This document shows positions 28,221-37,002 of a stretch of DNA of 64,000 nt, piece after piece. Position 1 is the first letter of the stretch; every line of letters begins with the position of its first letter. A program made the position numbers and the translations under genes. Under the pieces are notes generated by a model that was given only the letters and a program-made list of their open reading frames with translations, ran no database searches and had not been told where the DNA came from. Origin of the DNA: CAZEDU01 sp964511185 (GTDB taxonomy: Bacteria > Myxococcota > Myxococcia > Myxococcales > Myxococcaceae); contig CAZEDU010000001.1 of assembly GCA_964511185.1 (NCBI GenBank), forward strand, positions 101,787 to 165,786, given 5' to 3'.

Positions 28221-28643
28221 TCAAACCGATTTCCCGAACGACGCCAGCACCGCGTTGTCTACCCCATCCGGGTCCAGCACCGTGACGGCCAAACCTTTCA
28301 ATCTGGCCACACCTCGAATCGAGGCATCTTGCCTACCTGGCGCGGCGGTGACCTTCTCGATGGACTCGATGCTCTCCACGTCGGTCACCAGCAACCCTAA
28401 GTCACGGCGGCCGCGGTCGAGCAGCACAATCTTGGCCGCGGGGGTGTCGGCGGCGTTCAAGCCGAGCAGCTTCTTCAGCTCGACCACCGTCACCACCCGG
28501 CCGCGCAGGTTGATGACCCCGCGCACGGACGCGGGCGCGCGCGGCACGCGGGTCCACAGCGCGGGCGGAACCACCACCTCGCGGATGGCGGAGAGCGGCA
28601 GGGCGTAGCGGTCCTTCTCCAACCGAAACACCACGTGGCGCAT
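28221..28643 (-). CDS. CheW-type coupling protein (DifC-like)
   Basis: A 140-residue CheW-fold adaptor linking the MCP to CheA. The core NLRGRVVTVVELKKLLGL (about residues 46-63) is typical. The ATG at 28643 overlaps the MCP stop by one base (TGATG), so it is translationally coupled to its receptor. The next gene, cheY, begins 69 bases downstream. Confidence 0.93.
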   Translation of the reverse strand: MRHVVFRLEKDRYALPLSAIREVVVPPALWTRVPRAPASVRGVINLRGRVVTVVELKKLLGLNAADTPAAKIVLLDRGRRDLGLLVTDVESIESIEKVTAAPGRQDASIRGVARLKGLAVTVLDPDGVDNAVLASFGKSV

Positions 28644-29998
28644 CAGCCCCCCAGCTTGAAGCGCCTGACCACGTTCTGCAGCTCGACCGACAGGTTGGTC
28701 AGCTCTTGCGCGGCCGACGTCATGCGCGAGACCGCCTGCGTCTGCTCGTCGATCGACCCCTTCACCGCCTCGGTGGAGCTCGCGTTCTGGCGGGCGACCT
28801 CGCTGATCTTGTCGATCGCCTTCACCATCGCCTCCGAGCCCATCTGCTGGTCGCGCGCGCTCTCGGAAATCAGGTGCACCTTCTCGGCGCCTTTGCGCGC
28901 GGTGTCGGTGATGGAGCCCATCGAGCGGACGATGGTGGTCAAGTCCTCGCGGCCCTCGGCCAGCTCTTCGATGCCTTCCTTCATCGCCGAGACGACCGCG
29001 GTCGACTGCTGCGAGATGTCGCGCGCCAGCTTGCTGATCTGCTCGGCGGAGCGGCCCGCGCTCTCGGCCAGCTTGCGCACCTCGTCGGCGACCACCGCGA
29101 AGCCGCGGCCGTACTCGCCGGCGCGCGCCGCCTCGATGGTGGCGTTGAGCGCGAGCAGGTTGGTCTGTTGGGCGACCTGGGTGATGACGTCGACGATCTT
29201 GGAGATCTCCTGCGTCTTCTCGCCGAACGCGAAGACCTCCTTGCTCGCCGACTCGATGCGGGCGAACACCGTCTTCACCTTCTCGCCGGCGAGCCGCGCC
29301 GCGTTGGAGCCCTCTTCGGCGGCGCCGGAGGTCTCGGCCGCGGCGCGCGCCGCGTCCGCCGCCGACAGCGCGGTCTTCTGAATCGCCTGCGCCATCTCGG
29401 TGATCACCTTCGACGCCTCGGCGACGCGCTGCGACTGGCTCTCGGCGCCGTCGGCGATCTTGTCGATGGACGAGCTGACCTCTTCGGTCGACGCGTTCAC
29501 GCCTTCGGCGCTGCGCTGCAGCTCGTCGGCGGAGTCGGCGACCGACTGCGCGGTGTGCTGGATGTGGCCCACCAGCTCGCGCAGGTTCTCCTGCATGTTG
29601 GCGATCGCGCCCGACAGCTCGTCGATGTCGTCGGCGAACGAGGTCGTCTCCAGCTTCACCGGCTTGGACAGGTCGCCGCGCGAAATCTCCAGCGCCGAGC
29701 GCGACAGCTCGCGGACGCGCTGCAGGCGGGCCAGCACCGACGGGAGCGCGAAGGCGGCGAAGAAGGTGATCAGCGCCGCCACGCCGAGCCGGACGCCGGT
29801 GGACAGCGCGTGGGTCCACCAGAACCAGCCGATCAACACCACGCCCAGCACCAGGTAGCCGACGCGAATCTTGTTGTAGAGCGAGGTGATGCCGGCGCGG
29901 TCTTCGGCGCCCTTGACCAGTCGAGCCAGTGGCTCTCGCCGAGACGAGAGCGTTACGGGCGAGTCGTCGCGAAGCGGGCGGCGCAAAGGGGCGTTCAC
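28643..29998 (-). CDS. Methyl-accepting chemotaxis protein without periplasmic domain (DifA-like)
   Basis: A 451-residue receptor. Two hydrophobic helices (about residues 46-61 and 71-90) are separated by only about nine residues, so there is no ligand domain outside the cell, as in Myxococcus DifA. A HAMP region and a long signalling coiled coil follow; the kinase-contact hairpin is NLLALNATIEAARAGEYGRGF. The start is GTG 29998 with no clear ribosome site. Dif controls exopolysaccharide production and lipid taxis in Myxococcus; assignment here rests on gene order and architecture. Confidence 0.92.
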   Translation of the reverse strand: MNAPLRRPLRDDSPVTLSSRREPLARLVKGAEDRAGITSLYNKIRVGYLVLGVVLIGWFWWTHALSTGVRLGVAALITFFAAFALPSVLARLQRVRELSRSALEISRGDLSKPVKLETTSFADDIDELSGAIANMQENLRELVGHIQHTAQSVADSADELQRSAEGVNASTEEVSSSIDKIADGAESQSQRVAEASKVITEMAQAIQKTALSAADAARAAAETSGAAEEGSNAARLAGEKVKTVFARIESASKEVFAFGEKTQEISKIVDVITQVAQQTNLLALNATIEAARAGEYGRGFAVVADEVRKLAESAGRSAEQISKLARDISQQSTAVVSAMKEGIEELAEGREDLTTIVRSMGSITDTARKGAEKVHLISESARDQQMGSEAMVKAIDKISEVARQNASSTEAVKGSIDEQTQAVSRMTSAAQELTNLSVELQNVVRRFKLGG

Positions 29999-30058
29999 CG
30001 AAGGGGGTGATGCTATCGACCGCGGATTAAAGCCTGCCGAACAGCTCGGTCAAAGACT

Positions 30059-30994
30059 CTACTCGAAATGATCAAAACCGGCGGGCAGGGGCTGTGTGCG
30101 TCCATCCGCGCGCCGCACCTGGCACGCGCGCGCGGCGGTGAACCGCCCCACCAGGCTCACCTTCTGCTTCTTCTCCCGACACGCGCGCTCGAAGCCGCTC
30201 GCCCGGCGGGCGGGCACCGCGAGCGCCAGCTCGTAGTCCTCTCCGCCCGCCAGCGCGTACGCGAGCGCGCGCTCTCGCCCGACCGCTCGAACGAGCGCTG
30301 CGCTGACCGGCAGCGCCTGTGCCTCGATGAGGACACCGACCCTGGACGCGTCACAGACGTGCCGAACGTCTTGGCCCAGGCCGTCGGACACATCGATGGC
30401 CGCCGTCGCAAAGCGGGTGGCGATGAGGCCCAGCTCGACGCGCGGCTCGGGGCGCCGCTGCCGCTTGACCAGCGACGCGGGCGCGTCCTTGCGCTCGAAG
30501 CCCGCGCGCGCCGACCCGAGCTCGCCCGAGACGTAGAGCAGGTCTCCTGGCCGCGCGCCCGAGCGCAAGAGCGCGCGGGAGCGCACCGTTCCCGCGGCGG
30601 TGAGGGTGAGGGTGAGCACGGGCGCGCGCGTGACGTTGCCGCCGACGAGGGCAATCCCGTGCGCGCGCGCGAGCGCCGCCATGCCGCGGGCGATGCCGTC
30701 GAGCTCGGACGCGCTCACGTCGCCTGGCAGCCCGAGCGCGCAGACGAACCAGCGGGGCGTGGCGCCCATCGCCGCCAGGTCCGAGAGGTTCACCGCGAGC
30801 GCCTTGTGGCCGACGTCGGCGGGCGCGAAGACGCCACGAACGAAGTGGACCCCGTCGACCAGCGCATCGGTCGTCACGCACTCGTTTCCTCGGGGCCGCG
30901 GCAGCACCGCGCAGTCGTCCCCCGGGCCCGCCGGAGCAGCGGGCAGCGAGAAGGGGCGAAGAAACCGCGCGATGCGCTCGAGCTCGGAGGCCAC
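30059..30994 (-). CDS. thiL: Thiamine-monophosphate kinase
   Basis: A 311-residue ThiL that phosphorylates thiamine monophosphate to the diphosphate cofactor. Visible motifs are GPGDDCAVL near residue 25, TTDALVDGVHF, VNLSDLAAMGATP, GGNVTRAP, and AIDVSDGL with GGEDYEL further on. The GTG at 30994 gives the family-typical N terminus; a CTG upstream is possible and no ribosome site settles it. It follows the PocR-domain kinase by about 30 bases on the same strand. Other thi genes are absent. Confidence 0.9.
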   Translation of the reverse strand: MASELERIARFLRPFSLPAAPAGPGDDCAVLPRPRGNECVTTDALVDGVHFVRGVFAPADVGHKALAVNLSDLAAMGATPRWFVCALGLPGDVSASELDGIARGMAALARAHGIALVGGNVTRAPVLTLTLTAAGTVRSRALLRSGARPGDLLYVSGELGSARAGFERKDAPASLVKRQRRPEPRVELGLIATRFATAAIDVSDGLGQDVRHVCDASRVGVLIEAQALPVSAALVRAVGRERALAYALAGGEDYELALAVPARRASGFERACREKKQKVSLVGRFTAARACQVRRADGRTQPLPAGFDHFE

Positions 30995-31026
30995 CAGGGC
31001 CGCATCTAAATCACGAAGTCGAAGGT

Positions 31027-32517
31027 TCAGAACCGGTCTTCGACGTCGGACGGCACCGGCGGCGCGATGTCCAGGCTGCGCGGGGTGGGCGGCTGCGACG
31101 GCAGCACGGCGATGAAGCGCGAGCCGTGTCCCATTTCGCTGGACACGCGGACGGTGCCCCCGTGTCCTTCGACGAAGCTCTTCACGATGGCGAGCCCGAT
31201 GCCCGCGCCGCCGAACTCGCGGGTCGAGCTCGAGTCCACCTGGTAGAAGCTCTCGAAGATCTTGTCGAAGTGGTCCTGGGCGATGCCCACGCCCGAGTCC
31301 TCGACGATGATCCGGTAGCCGTCGGCCGACAGCTCCGGTTGGTGCGAGACCTCGGAGAGGAAGATGGAGACCGTCCCGCCCTTGTTGGTGAACTTCACCG
31401 CGTTGGCGAGCAGGTTGATCAGCACCTGGCGCATGCGGTCTTTGTCGGCCATCGCCTTGGGGCTCGCGGGCGGCAGGCGCACCTCGAGCTGCACGCCCTT
31501 CTTCTGCGCCTGCGGCTTCACCGCCGACACCGACGTGTTCACCAGGTCGATGAGGTCCACCGGCTCGAACGCGAGCCGCACCTTGCCCGCCTCGATTTGG
31601 CTGATGTCGAGGATGGACGAGATGAGCTTCAGGAGCGACTCGCCCTTGTCCATGATGGTGCGCACGTACTCGTTCTGCTCGGGGCTCATGGGGCCGGCCA
31701 GCCCTTCGGCGAGCATCTCCGAGTAGCCGATGATCGACGTGAGCGGCGTCCGCAGCTCGTGGCTCACGGTCGCCAGGAAGCTCGACTTCAGCCGGTCGAG
31801 CTCCTTGAGCTTGACGTTCAGGGCGACCACCTTCGCGTGCTGCGCCTCCAGCTCGCGGTTGGTCTCGCGCATCGCCTCGATGTGCACCTGCGAGGTGAGG
31901 AACGTCTTCTGCCCCGCCGCGACGAGCGTCTCGACGAGCTGGCCAAAGTGCAGCATCACCCGGGCCACGGTGCCCTCGGGCGCGCGCCGCACCTTCTCCA
32001 TCAGCGCCTGGGCCTTGGCCGCGTCGAGCTGAGGGGAGATCTCCAGCAGCGACGGCGGCAGCCCGTTTAGGTCGTCCGGCACGAACGGGCCGAAGACGAT
32101 TCGGCCGAGCAGGTCCCCTTCCCAGAGGATCGGCATCATCAAGTAGCGCAGGCCGCTGAAGCAGGGCATCGCCACCAGCCCCTTGGGGCCCGCGTCCTTC
32201 TGCACGTTCGGCGCGTGCGCGCCGTCGGTGGGCTGCACCGGGCCGTCCTTCACCCGCGTCACCGTCTGGGTGCACTGCGCGCGGCCGGCGCCGAACGAGA
32301 AGACGTAGCCGCAGAAGTCGCCGTTGCCGATCTTCACGTCGGCCAGGCGGGTGCCCTTGTCGTCGAACACCTTGATGCCGATGCGGTAGAGCTCGACGAA
32401 GCTCTTCACCACCTCGGTGAAGGTCGGCAGGTCGAGCATCTCCGGCAGCGAGAGCCGGCGCTGCAGCACCGACTCGCGCACGGCCTTCGCGTCGCTCGGG
32501 GCATCCAGGTCGCTCAT
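31027..32517 (-). CDS. PocR-domain sensor histidine kinase
   Basis: A 496-residue soluble kinase. Residues of about 25-215 form a PocR-type sensory domain (IGIKVFDDKGTRLADVKIGN, then cysteine-containing FCGYVF, AQCTQT and PCFSGLRYLMMP), a fold proposed to bind small hydrocarbon-like ligands. A coiled coil leads to HisKA with ATVSHELRTPLTSIIGYSE and a HATPase domain (NLLANAVKFTNKGG, DSGVGIAQ, GAGIGLAIVKS). Its ATG overlaps the stop of the MglA-like GTPase gene (ATGA), which implies a shared pathway. Confidence 0.9.
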   Translation of the reverse strand: MSDLDAPSDAKAVRESVLQRRLSLPEMLDLPTFTEVVKSFVELYRIGIKVFDDKGTRLADVKIGNGDFCGYVFSFGAGRAQCTQTVTRVKDGPVQPTDGAHAPNVQKDAGPKGLVAMPCFSGLRYLMMPILWEGDLLGRIVFGPFVPDDLNGLPPSLLEISPQLDAAKAQALMEKVRRAPEGTVARVMLHFGQLVETLVAAGQKTFLTSQVHIEAMRETNRELEAQHAKVVALNVKLKELDRLKSSFLATVSHELRTPLTSIIGYSEMLAEGLAGPMSPEQNEYVRTIMDKGESLLKLISSILDISQIEAGKVRLAFEPVDLIDLVNTSVSAVKPQAQKKGVQLEVRLPPASPKAMADKDRMRQVLINLLANAVKFTNKGGTVSIFLSEVSHQPELSADGYRIIVEDSGVGIAQDHFDKIFESFYQVDSSSTREFGGAGIGLAIVKSFVEGHGGTVRVSSEMGHGSRFIAVLPSQPPTPRSLDIAPPVPSDVEDRF

Positions 32518-33233
32518 CGGCGCTTCTCCGCCGGGGCCGCGGGCGCGGTGAGCGCCTGGGCCAGGTTCGTTCCGCTCAAGTCGATGTTCCCGAACACCTG
32601 CGAGAGGAATTCTGCCTCGGTCAGGCCCATGGTGCGAACCAGGCCCGCGCGGGCGTCCATCTTCCGGTAGGCGGCCTTGAGCACCTCGTGCAGCGTCTCG
32701 AGCACGCCGATGCCGCGGATGGCCACCGCGCCGATGACCGGCTCCTGGCCTTTTTTGCGGAAGGCCTCGAGCTCGTCGTCGGTCTGCGTGTCGGGCAAGT
32801 CGCGCTTGTTGAACTGAATGACGATCGGCACCTGGCCGCGGTCGAGCCCGTTCTCGCGCATGTTCTGGATGAGGTTCTTCCAGTAGGCGTTGTTCTCGGC
32901 GGTGGCCGAGCGCTGGCTGTCGGCGATGAAGGCCACCGCGTCGGCCCCTTGCAGCACGATGCGCCGGGTCGCGTTGTGCAGCACCTGGCCCGGGACAGTG
33001 AACAGCTTGACCTTCACCTTGAAGCCGCGCTGGGTGCGGAAGAAGACCGGGAGCAGATCGAAGAAGAGCGTGCGGTCGTCGTGGGTCTCGACCGTGAGCA
33101 GCCTGNNNNNNNNNNGCACGTCGGCGCGCGTGCGGGCGTGGATCATCTGCAGGTTGGTGGTCTTTCCCGAGAGCCCGGGGCCGTAATAGACGACCTTGAC
33201 GGTCAGCTCGCGCTGGGCGTGGTTGAGTTGCAC
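32514..33233 (-). CDS. MglA-family Ras-like GTPase (interrupted by an assembly gap)
   Basis: A small bacterial GTPase of about 239 codons. The P-loop GPGLSGKTT is at residues 18-26, the G3 site is VPGQ and the G4 site is NKRD. MglA sets polarity for gliding and pilus motility in myxobacteria. This one is longer than MglA (about 195 residues) because of an Ala/Pro-rich C-terminal tail, so it is a paralogue and not necessarily the motility switch. Ten N at 33106-33115 fall shortly after the P-loop, in the switch I region. The true length there is unknown. It is coupled to the downstream PocR-domain kinase. Start is GTG. Confidence 0.87.
   Translation of the reverse strand: MQLNHAQRELTVKVVYYGPGLSGKTTNLQMIHARTRADVXXXXRLLTVETHDDRTLFFDLLPVFFRTQRGFKVKVKLFTVPGQVLHNATRRIVLQGADAVAFIADSQRSATAENNAYWKNLIQNMRENGLDRGQVPIVIQFNKRDLPDTQTDDELEAFRKKGQEPVIGAVAIRGIGVLETLHEVLKAAYRKMDARAGLVRTMGLTEAEFLSQVFGNIDLSGTNLAQALTAPAAPAEKRR
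33106..33115. other. Assembly gap (10 N)
   Basis: Ten undetermined bases lie inside the MglA-like GTPase gene. The reading frame is preserved with ten N, but a gap of placeholder length would make that fortuitous. Confidence 0.99.
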
Positions 33234-33381
33234 GGGCGGCTACACCTTACAAAACCCCAAGGCCGCTCGGCCCCTCGGCGCGCGTTTGAAGGTGAATGTG
33301 GGCCCTAGAACCAGCGTAGCGAGGTCATTGGGGAAGGGGTTAGGATACCTGTGGGTTGAGTGGCCTTTAGGAGGCAGGGCG

Positions 33382-33918
33382 ATGACAGACAAGCGGGTGG
33401 ATCAGGCAACCGACAAGAGTGCGCCGCCCCTGTTGGATCCGAGCGCGCTCCCGGCGGATCTCGCGGCATCGATCAAGTTTTCACAGCCCCAGGACGAGGA
33501 CATGGTGTCGGTGGCGCAGATGCGCGCGGGATCCGACCCCTGGAAGGGACGCGGCGAAACGCAGGAAGAGAGCCTGGACGCGCTGAGCAAGCTGCGGCCG
33601 TTCATTCAGGTCGGCAAGCTCAACAACCACGTCATCGGGTACGTGACCATCGAGCGCGACGGCCCGGTGCCCGGCGCGGCGTACATGCGCAACATCGTGG
33701 TGAAGCCGGAGCTGCGGCGAAAGAACGTGGGCACCGCCATCTTGAACCACGGGTTGCAGGTCGCGCGCGACCTCCACCGCAAGACCATCGCGCTGCGCGT
33801 CGACCCAGCGAACGCGGCGGCGGTCAGCTTCTACCGCAAGGCCGGGTTCACCACCGTGGCCACCGTGGTGTCGAAGAAGAGCGGGAAGCTGCGGCTCTTG
33901 ATGTCGAAGGAACTCTGA
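33382..33918 (+). CDS. GNAT-family N-acetyltransferase
   Basis: A 178-residue protein. An N-terminal segment of about 60 mostly polar residues precedes a GNAT domain with the acetyl-CoA loop ELRRKNVGTAIL (about residues 112-123), and a C-terminal AVSFYRKAGF motif. The ATG at 33382 has a strong AGGAGG-type site 11 bases before; upstream in-frame sequence is non-coding. The substrate is not predictable; N-terminal or small-molecule amine acetylation is typical. It is divergent from the GTPase gene. Confidence 0.87.
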   Translation: MTDKRVDQATDKSAPPLLDPSALPADLAASIKFSQPQDEDMVSVAQMRAGSDPWKGRGETQEESLDALSKLRPFIQVGKLNNHVIGYVTIERDGPVPGAAYMRNIVVKPELRRKNVGTAILNHGLQVARDLHRKTIALRVDPANAAAVSFYRKAGFTTVATVVSKKSGKLRLLMSKEL

Positions 33919-33931
33919 AGCCGTCGTTGCG

Positions 33932-34276
33932 TTACGAGCTTCGGGACAACTTCGTCAGCATCGCGACGACTCGCTCTAACAATTCGCTGCCACGCCCGTA
34001 GGTCTTCGACTCGATGACCCCGAGCACCTGTAAGGCGTCCAGAGCGGCAGCACATTCCATCGCTGAACCACGAGCAATGGCGTACACCCGCGCAGCATCC
34101 GCCATTCCTGTACGTCCGGAAGCCTCCGCGATGTTGAGCGGCACTGAGCTGGCAGCCCGACGGAGTTGATCGAGCAGCGCGGAGTTGCCGCGAGGAGCAC
34201 TGGTGGCGACCTCTGCGGTGATCGCTAGGAACTCGATCGAGCGACGATAGACGTCGAGTTTTTGGAAGCTGAGCAT
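33932..34276 (-). CDS. Four-helix bundle protein (S23/IVP family)
   Basis: A 114-residue helical protein of the family first found in 23S rRNA intervening sequences. Family signatures are FQKLDVYRRSIEF near the start and LLDQLRRAASSVPLNIAEASGR (about residues 34-55). Function is unknown. It is convergent with the GNAT gene. Upstream lies a period-6 simple-sequence array (34329-34436). Confidence 0.88.
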   Translation of the reverse strand: MLSFQKLDVYRRSIEFLAITAEVATSAPRGNSALLDQLRRAASSVPLNIAEASGRTGMADAARVYAIARGSAMECAAALDALQVLGVIESKTYGRGSELLERVVAMLTKLSRSS

Positions 34277-34328
34277 GCGGTGAATGTAGTTGGAGCGGCT
34301 GACAGCGCTGGGTGAGGCCGTTCACGTC

Positions 34329-34436
34329 GCCGACGCCGTCAACGACCACGACCACGACCACGACCACGTCTACGTCTACGTTGACGTGATCGTTGACGTT
34401 GACGTGAACGGCGACGGCGACGGCGACGGCGACGGC
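34329..34436. repeat. Period-6 simple-sequence array
   Basis: About 108 bases made of hexamers: GACCAC x4, GTCTAC x2, several GTTGAC/GTGATC/GTGAAC variants, then GGCGAC x4-5. The blocks change by single steps, as expected for replication slippage plus point change. It occupies the whole gap between the helicase stop (34442) and the leader of the four-helix-bundle gene. In some frames it would read as alternating Val/Asp/Ala, but it belongs to no recognisable gene. Confidence 0.9.
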
Positions 34437-34441
34437 TTCCC

Positions 34442-36400
34442 TCACGCCACCTCAGGCACCCGCACCTGCTCGAACCAGCGGCGCACCGAAGAAAGCTCCT
34501 CCTCCCTTCGCGTCCTCGGCAAGCTCTCCAAGAACGCGCGGCCATAGCGTCGCGTGCGCACGCGCGTGTCGAGCAGCGCGACGATGCCGCGGTCCGTGCG
34601 CGTGCGAATGAGCCGTCCGAACCCTTGCCTCAGCGAGATCGCCGCCTCCGGCACTTGGTAGCTCGAGAACGCGTCCTCCCCTTGCTCGCGCAGGTGCTCG
34701 AGCCGGGCCGCGATGAGCGGCTCGGTCGGCGACGAGAACGGCAGCTTGTCCATCACCACCAGCGACAGCGCGGCGCCCGGCACGTCGACGCCCTCCCAGA
34801 AGCTGTGCGAGGCGAAGAGCACCGAAGGCTCTTCCTGAAACAGCTGCAGCAGCTCGTGCTTCGGCCGTTCGCCCTGCTTGAGCACCTGATACGGCAGGCG
34901 ATGGCGCGCGAGCCGCCAGGCGGCCTCCATGTTTCGCAGCGACGTGAAGAGCGCGAACGCGCGGCCGCCGGTGATGTCGCACAGCTCGATGATGCGGTCC
35001 GCCACCGCCTCGACGAAGCCCGGCGCCTGCGGCTCGGGCAAGTCGGGCGGGACATAGAGCACCACCTGCGACGCGTAGTCGAAGGGCGAGCGCACCGACA
35101 GCGTGCGCACCCTCCGCTCCTCGCCATCGAACAGCCCCAACCGCCGCGAGACGAAGTCGAACCGCCCGCCCGCGGTGAGCGTGGCCGACGTGAAGATGGC
35201 GGTGTCGGTCGCCTGGTAGAGCCGCTCCGAGAGCGCCTGCGACACGTCGATGGGCGCCGCCTTCAGGAACACGCCCCTGCCCCGCGCCTCGGCCCAGAAC
35301 ACCTGGTCGCTGCGGTTGGCCCGCGTCACGAAGTCCAGCTCCTCCGACAGCTCGCCCGCGCGCCGGCGGAGCGCGAACAGCTCGGGCTCCTCCTCGCTCA
35401 CGTCGACCGCCCAGAGCGCCCGGAGGCTCTCCTGCAAGGCGTCGATGGAAGACGAAAGAGACTGGAACGCCGACGGCACCAACCGCACAGCCGAGTCCTG
35501 CTTGAGCCCAAACCGGTCGCGCACGTCTTCGAAGAAGTCCTCCGCGCGGCCGCGCACCGTCACCGCGAGCGCGCTCAACAGCCCGGCCCGCTCGTCCGCC
35601 TCCTTCGGCGCCTTGAGCGCGTCGCGCACCAGCTCCTCGAGCCTGTGGCTCGAGACATGGACGCCGAAGTACTCCGTGGCGATCGACTCGAGCGCGTGCG
35701 CCTCGTCGAAGATCACCGCCTCGTACGGCGGCAGCACGCCGGTGCCTTCGTTGCCGCCCTTGCGCGTCTTCAAGGCCAGGTCGGCGAAGAACAGGTGGTG
35801 GTTGACGATGAGCAGCTCCACCGCTTCGGCCCGGCGCCGGTTCTGGGTGACGAAGCACGGCTCGTAGAGCGGGCACTTGGCGCCCAGGCAGCTCTCGGTG
35901 GTGGTCGACAGCTCCTTCCACGCGCCGAAGCCGTCGGGCAGCCCCGACTCGGCGCGGTCGCCCGTCTCGGTCCGAAGCGCCCAGTCGCGCAGCTTCGGCC
36001 AGAGCTTCGCTTCCTCCGCGGTCGGAAAGACCGGCTGCTTCTCGAACGCCTCGAAGCGGTGCGCGCACAAATAGTTCGAGCGGCCCTTCAAGTACGCGGC
36101 GCCGAACGGGAGCTTCAGGTGGTCGCACAGGAGCGGGATGTCCTTGAAGAAGATCTGCTCCTGCAAGTTCTTGGTGGCGGTGGAGACGACCACGCGCCGG
36201 CCGCTGAGCACCGCGGGCACCAGGTACGCCAGCGTCTTGCCGGTGCCGGTGCCGGCCTCCGCGAGCAAGAACGAGCGCTCGTGGAACGCGCGCTCCACCG
36301 CGCGCGCCACCTCGAGCTGGCTGGGCCGATGCTCGTAGCCGGCCAGCGAGCGCGCGAGCGCACCGCCTGGTCCGAGCAACGCGTCGATGGTGTGGCTCAC
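34442..36400 (-). CDS. DinG/XPD-like ATP-dependent helicase
   Basis: A 652-residue superfamily 2 helicase of the DinG/YoaA type. Walker A is AEAGTGTGKT (about residue 47), Walker B FDEAH, and the C-terminal motif VI region reads QGFGRLIRTRTDRG. Four cysteines (LCAHR, SCLG, KCPLY, PCFV; about residues 110-175) are spaced as for an XPD-type 4Fe-4S cluster. It probably unwinds D-loops, R-loops or damaged DNA. No exonuclease domain is fused. The GTG start overlaps the stop of the zinc-ribbon gene (GTGA). Confidence 0.92.
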   Translation of the reverse strand: MSHTIDALLGPGGALARSLAGYEHRPSQLEVARAVERAFHERSFLLAEAGTGTGKTLAYLVPAVLSGRRVVVSTATKNLQEQIFFKDIPLLCDHLKLPFGAAYLKGRSNYLCAHRFEAFEKQPVFPTAEEAKLWPKLRDWALRTETGDRAESGLPDGFGAWKELSTTTESCLGAKCPLYEPCFVTQNRRRAEAVELLIVNHHLFFADLALKTRKGGNEGTGVLPPYEAVIFDEAHALESIATEYFGVHVSSHRLEELVRDALKAPKEADERAGLLSALAVTVRGRAEDFFEDVRDRFGLKQDSAVRLVPSAFQSLSSSIDALQESLRALWAVDVSEEEPELFALRRRAGELSEELDFVTRANRSDQVFWAEARGRGVFLKAAPIDVSQALSERLYQATDTAIFTSATLTAGGRFDFVSRRLGLFDGEERRVRTLSVRSPFDYASQVVLYVPPDLPEPQAPGFVEAVADRIIELCDITGGRAFALFTSLRNMEAAWRLARHRLPYQVLKQGERPKHELLQLFQEEPSVLFASHSFWEGVDVPGAALSLVVMDKLPFSSPTEPLIAARLEHLREQGEDAFSSYQVPEAAISLRQGFGRLIRTRTDRGIVALLDTRVRTRRYGRAFLESLPRTRREEELSSVRRWFEQVRVPEVA

Positions 36401-37002
36401 CCCAGCCTCTGCAGATAAAGCGCGAGCAGCACGGCGATGAACCCCGCGCCCGCGATGACGAGCCAAGTGTAGCTCGCCGGCCGCTCGGCGGCCCGGCGTT
36501 CCTCGGGCTGGCCCAACATCGCCGGCACGATGATCTGCGCCGCGCGCGCATGAATCGCCTCGATGCCCTGCTTCGCCCGCCCGTCGCTTTTCTCTTGCGC
36601 GCCCTTGAGCCGATAGAGCCGGCCGGCCTCCGCGAGCAGGCCGGTGCGAAAGGCGAAGTCGACGAAGCGCTCGTGCGCGGCGTCGTCGTCCCAACGCGCG
36701 GCGAGCGCGCGGTACGCCTCCTCGAGCGGCGCGGGCACCTCCACCCGGGGCGCGCCGCTCGCGTACGACAGGCCGCAGCCCGGACACGCCGACGCCTCCG
36801 CGACCGTCCGCGCCAGGCACTTCGAGCAGTGGCCTTCAGGCACCGCGAAGAGGTCCGACGGCGGCGCCGGCGCCGGCGCTCTCACCGGCGCAAAGCGCGA
36901 GGGCATGCCGCAGGCCGCGCAGGTGAGCACGAGCGCCTCACCGTCGACCGAGAACGACCGCAGCTCGACCAGCCGCTGGCAAGCGGCGCACTCGAACCTC
37001 AA
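36397..37002 (-). CDS. Zinc-ribbon protein with C-terminal membrane anchor
   Basis: A 201-residue protein. Residues 1-35 hold a CAACQ...CAACG pair and residues about 53-75 a CSKC...CPGCG pair, two likely zinc ribbons. A helical middle region follows and one transmembrane helix ends the protein (WLVIAGAGFIAVLLALYL). A TTG at 37002 overlapping the site-2 protease stop (TTGA) is the only start that keeps the first zinc pair and couples the genes. The long frame upstream is antisense-type shadow. Function unknown. Confidence 0.75.
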   Translation of the reverse strand: MRFECAACQRLVELRSFSVDGEALVLTCAACGMPSRFAPVRAPAPAPPSDLFAVPEGHCSKCLARTVAEASACPGCGLSYASGAPRVEVPAPLEEAYRALAARWDDDAAHERFVDFAFRTGLLAEAGRLYRLKGAQEKSDGRAKQGIEAIHARAAQIIVPAMLGQPEERRAAERPASYTWLVIAGAGFIAVLLALYLQRLG

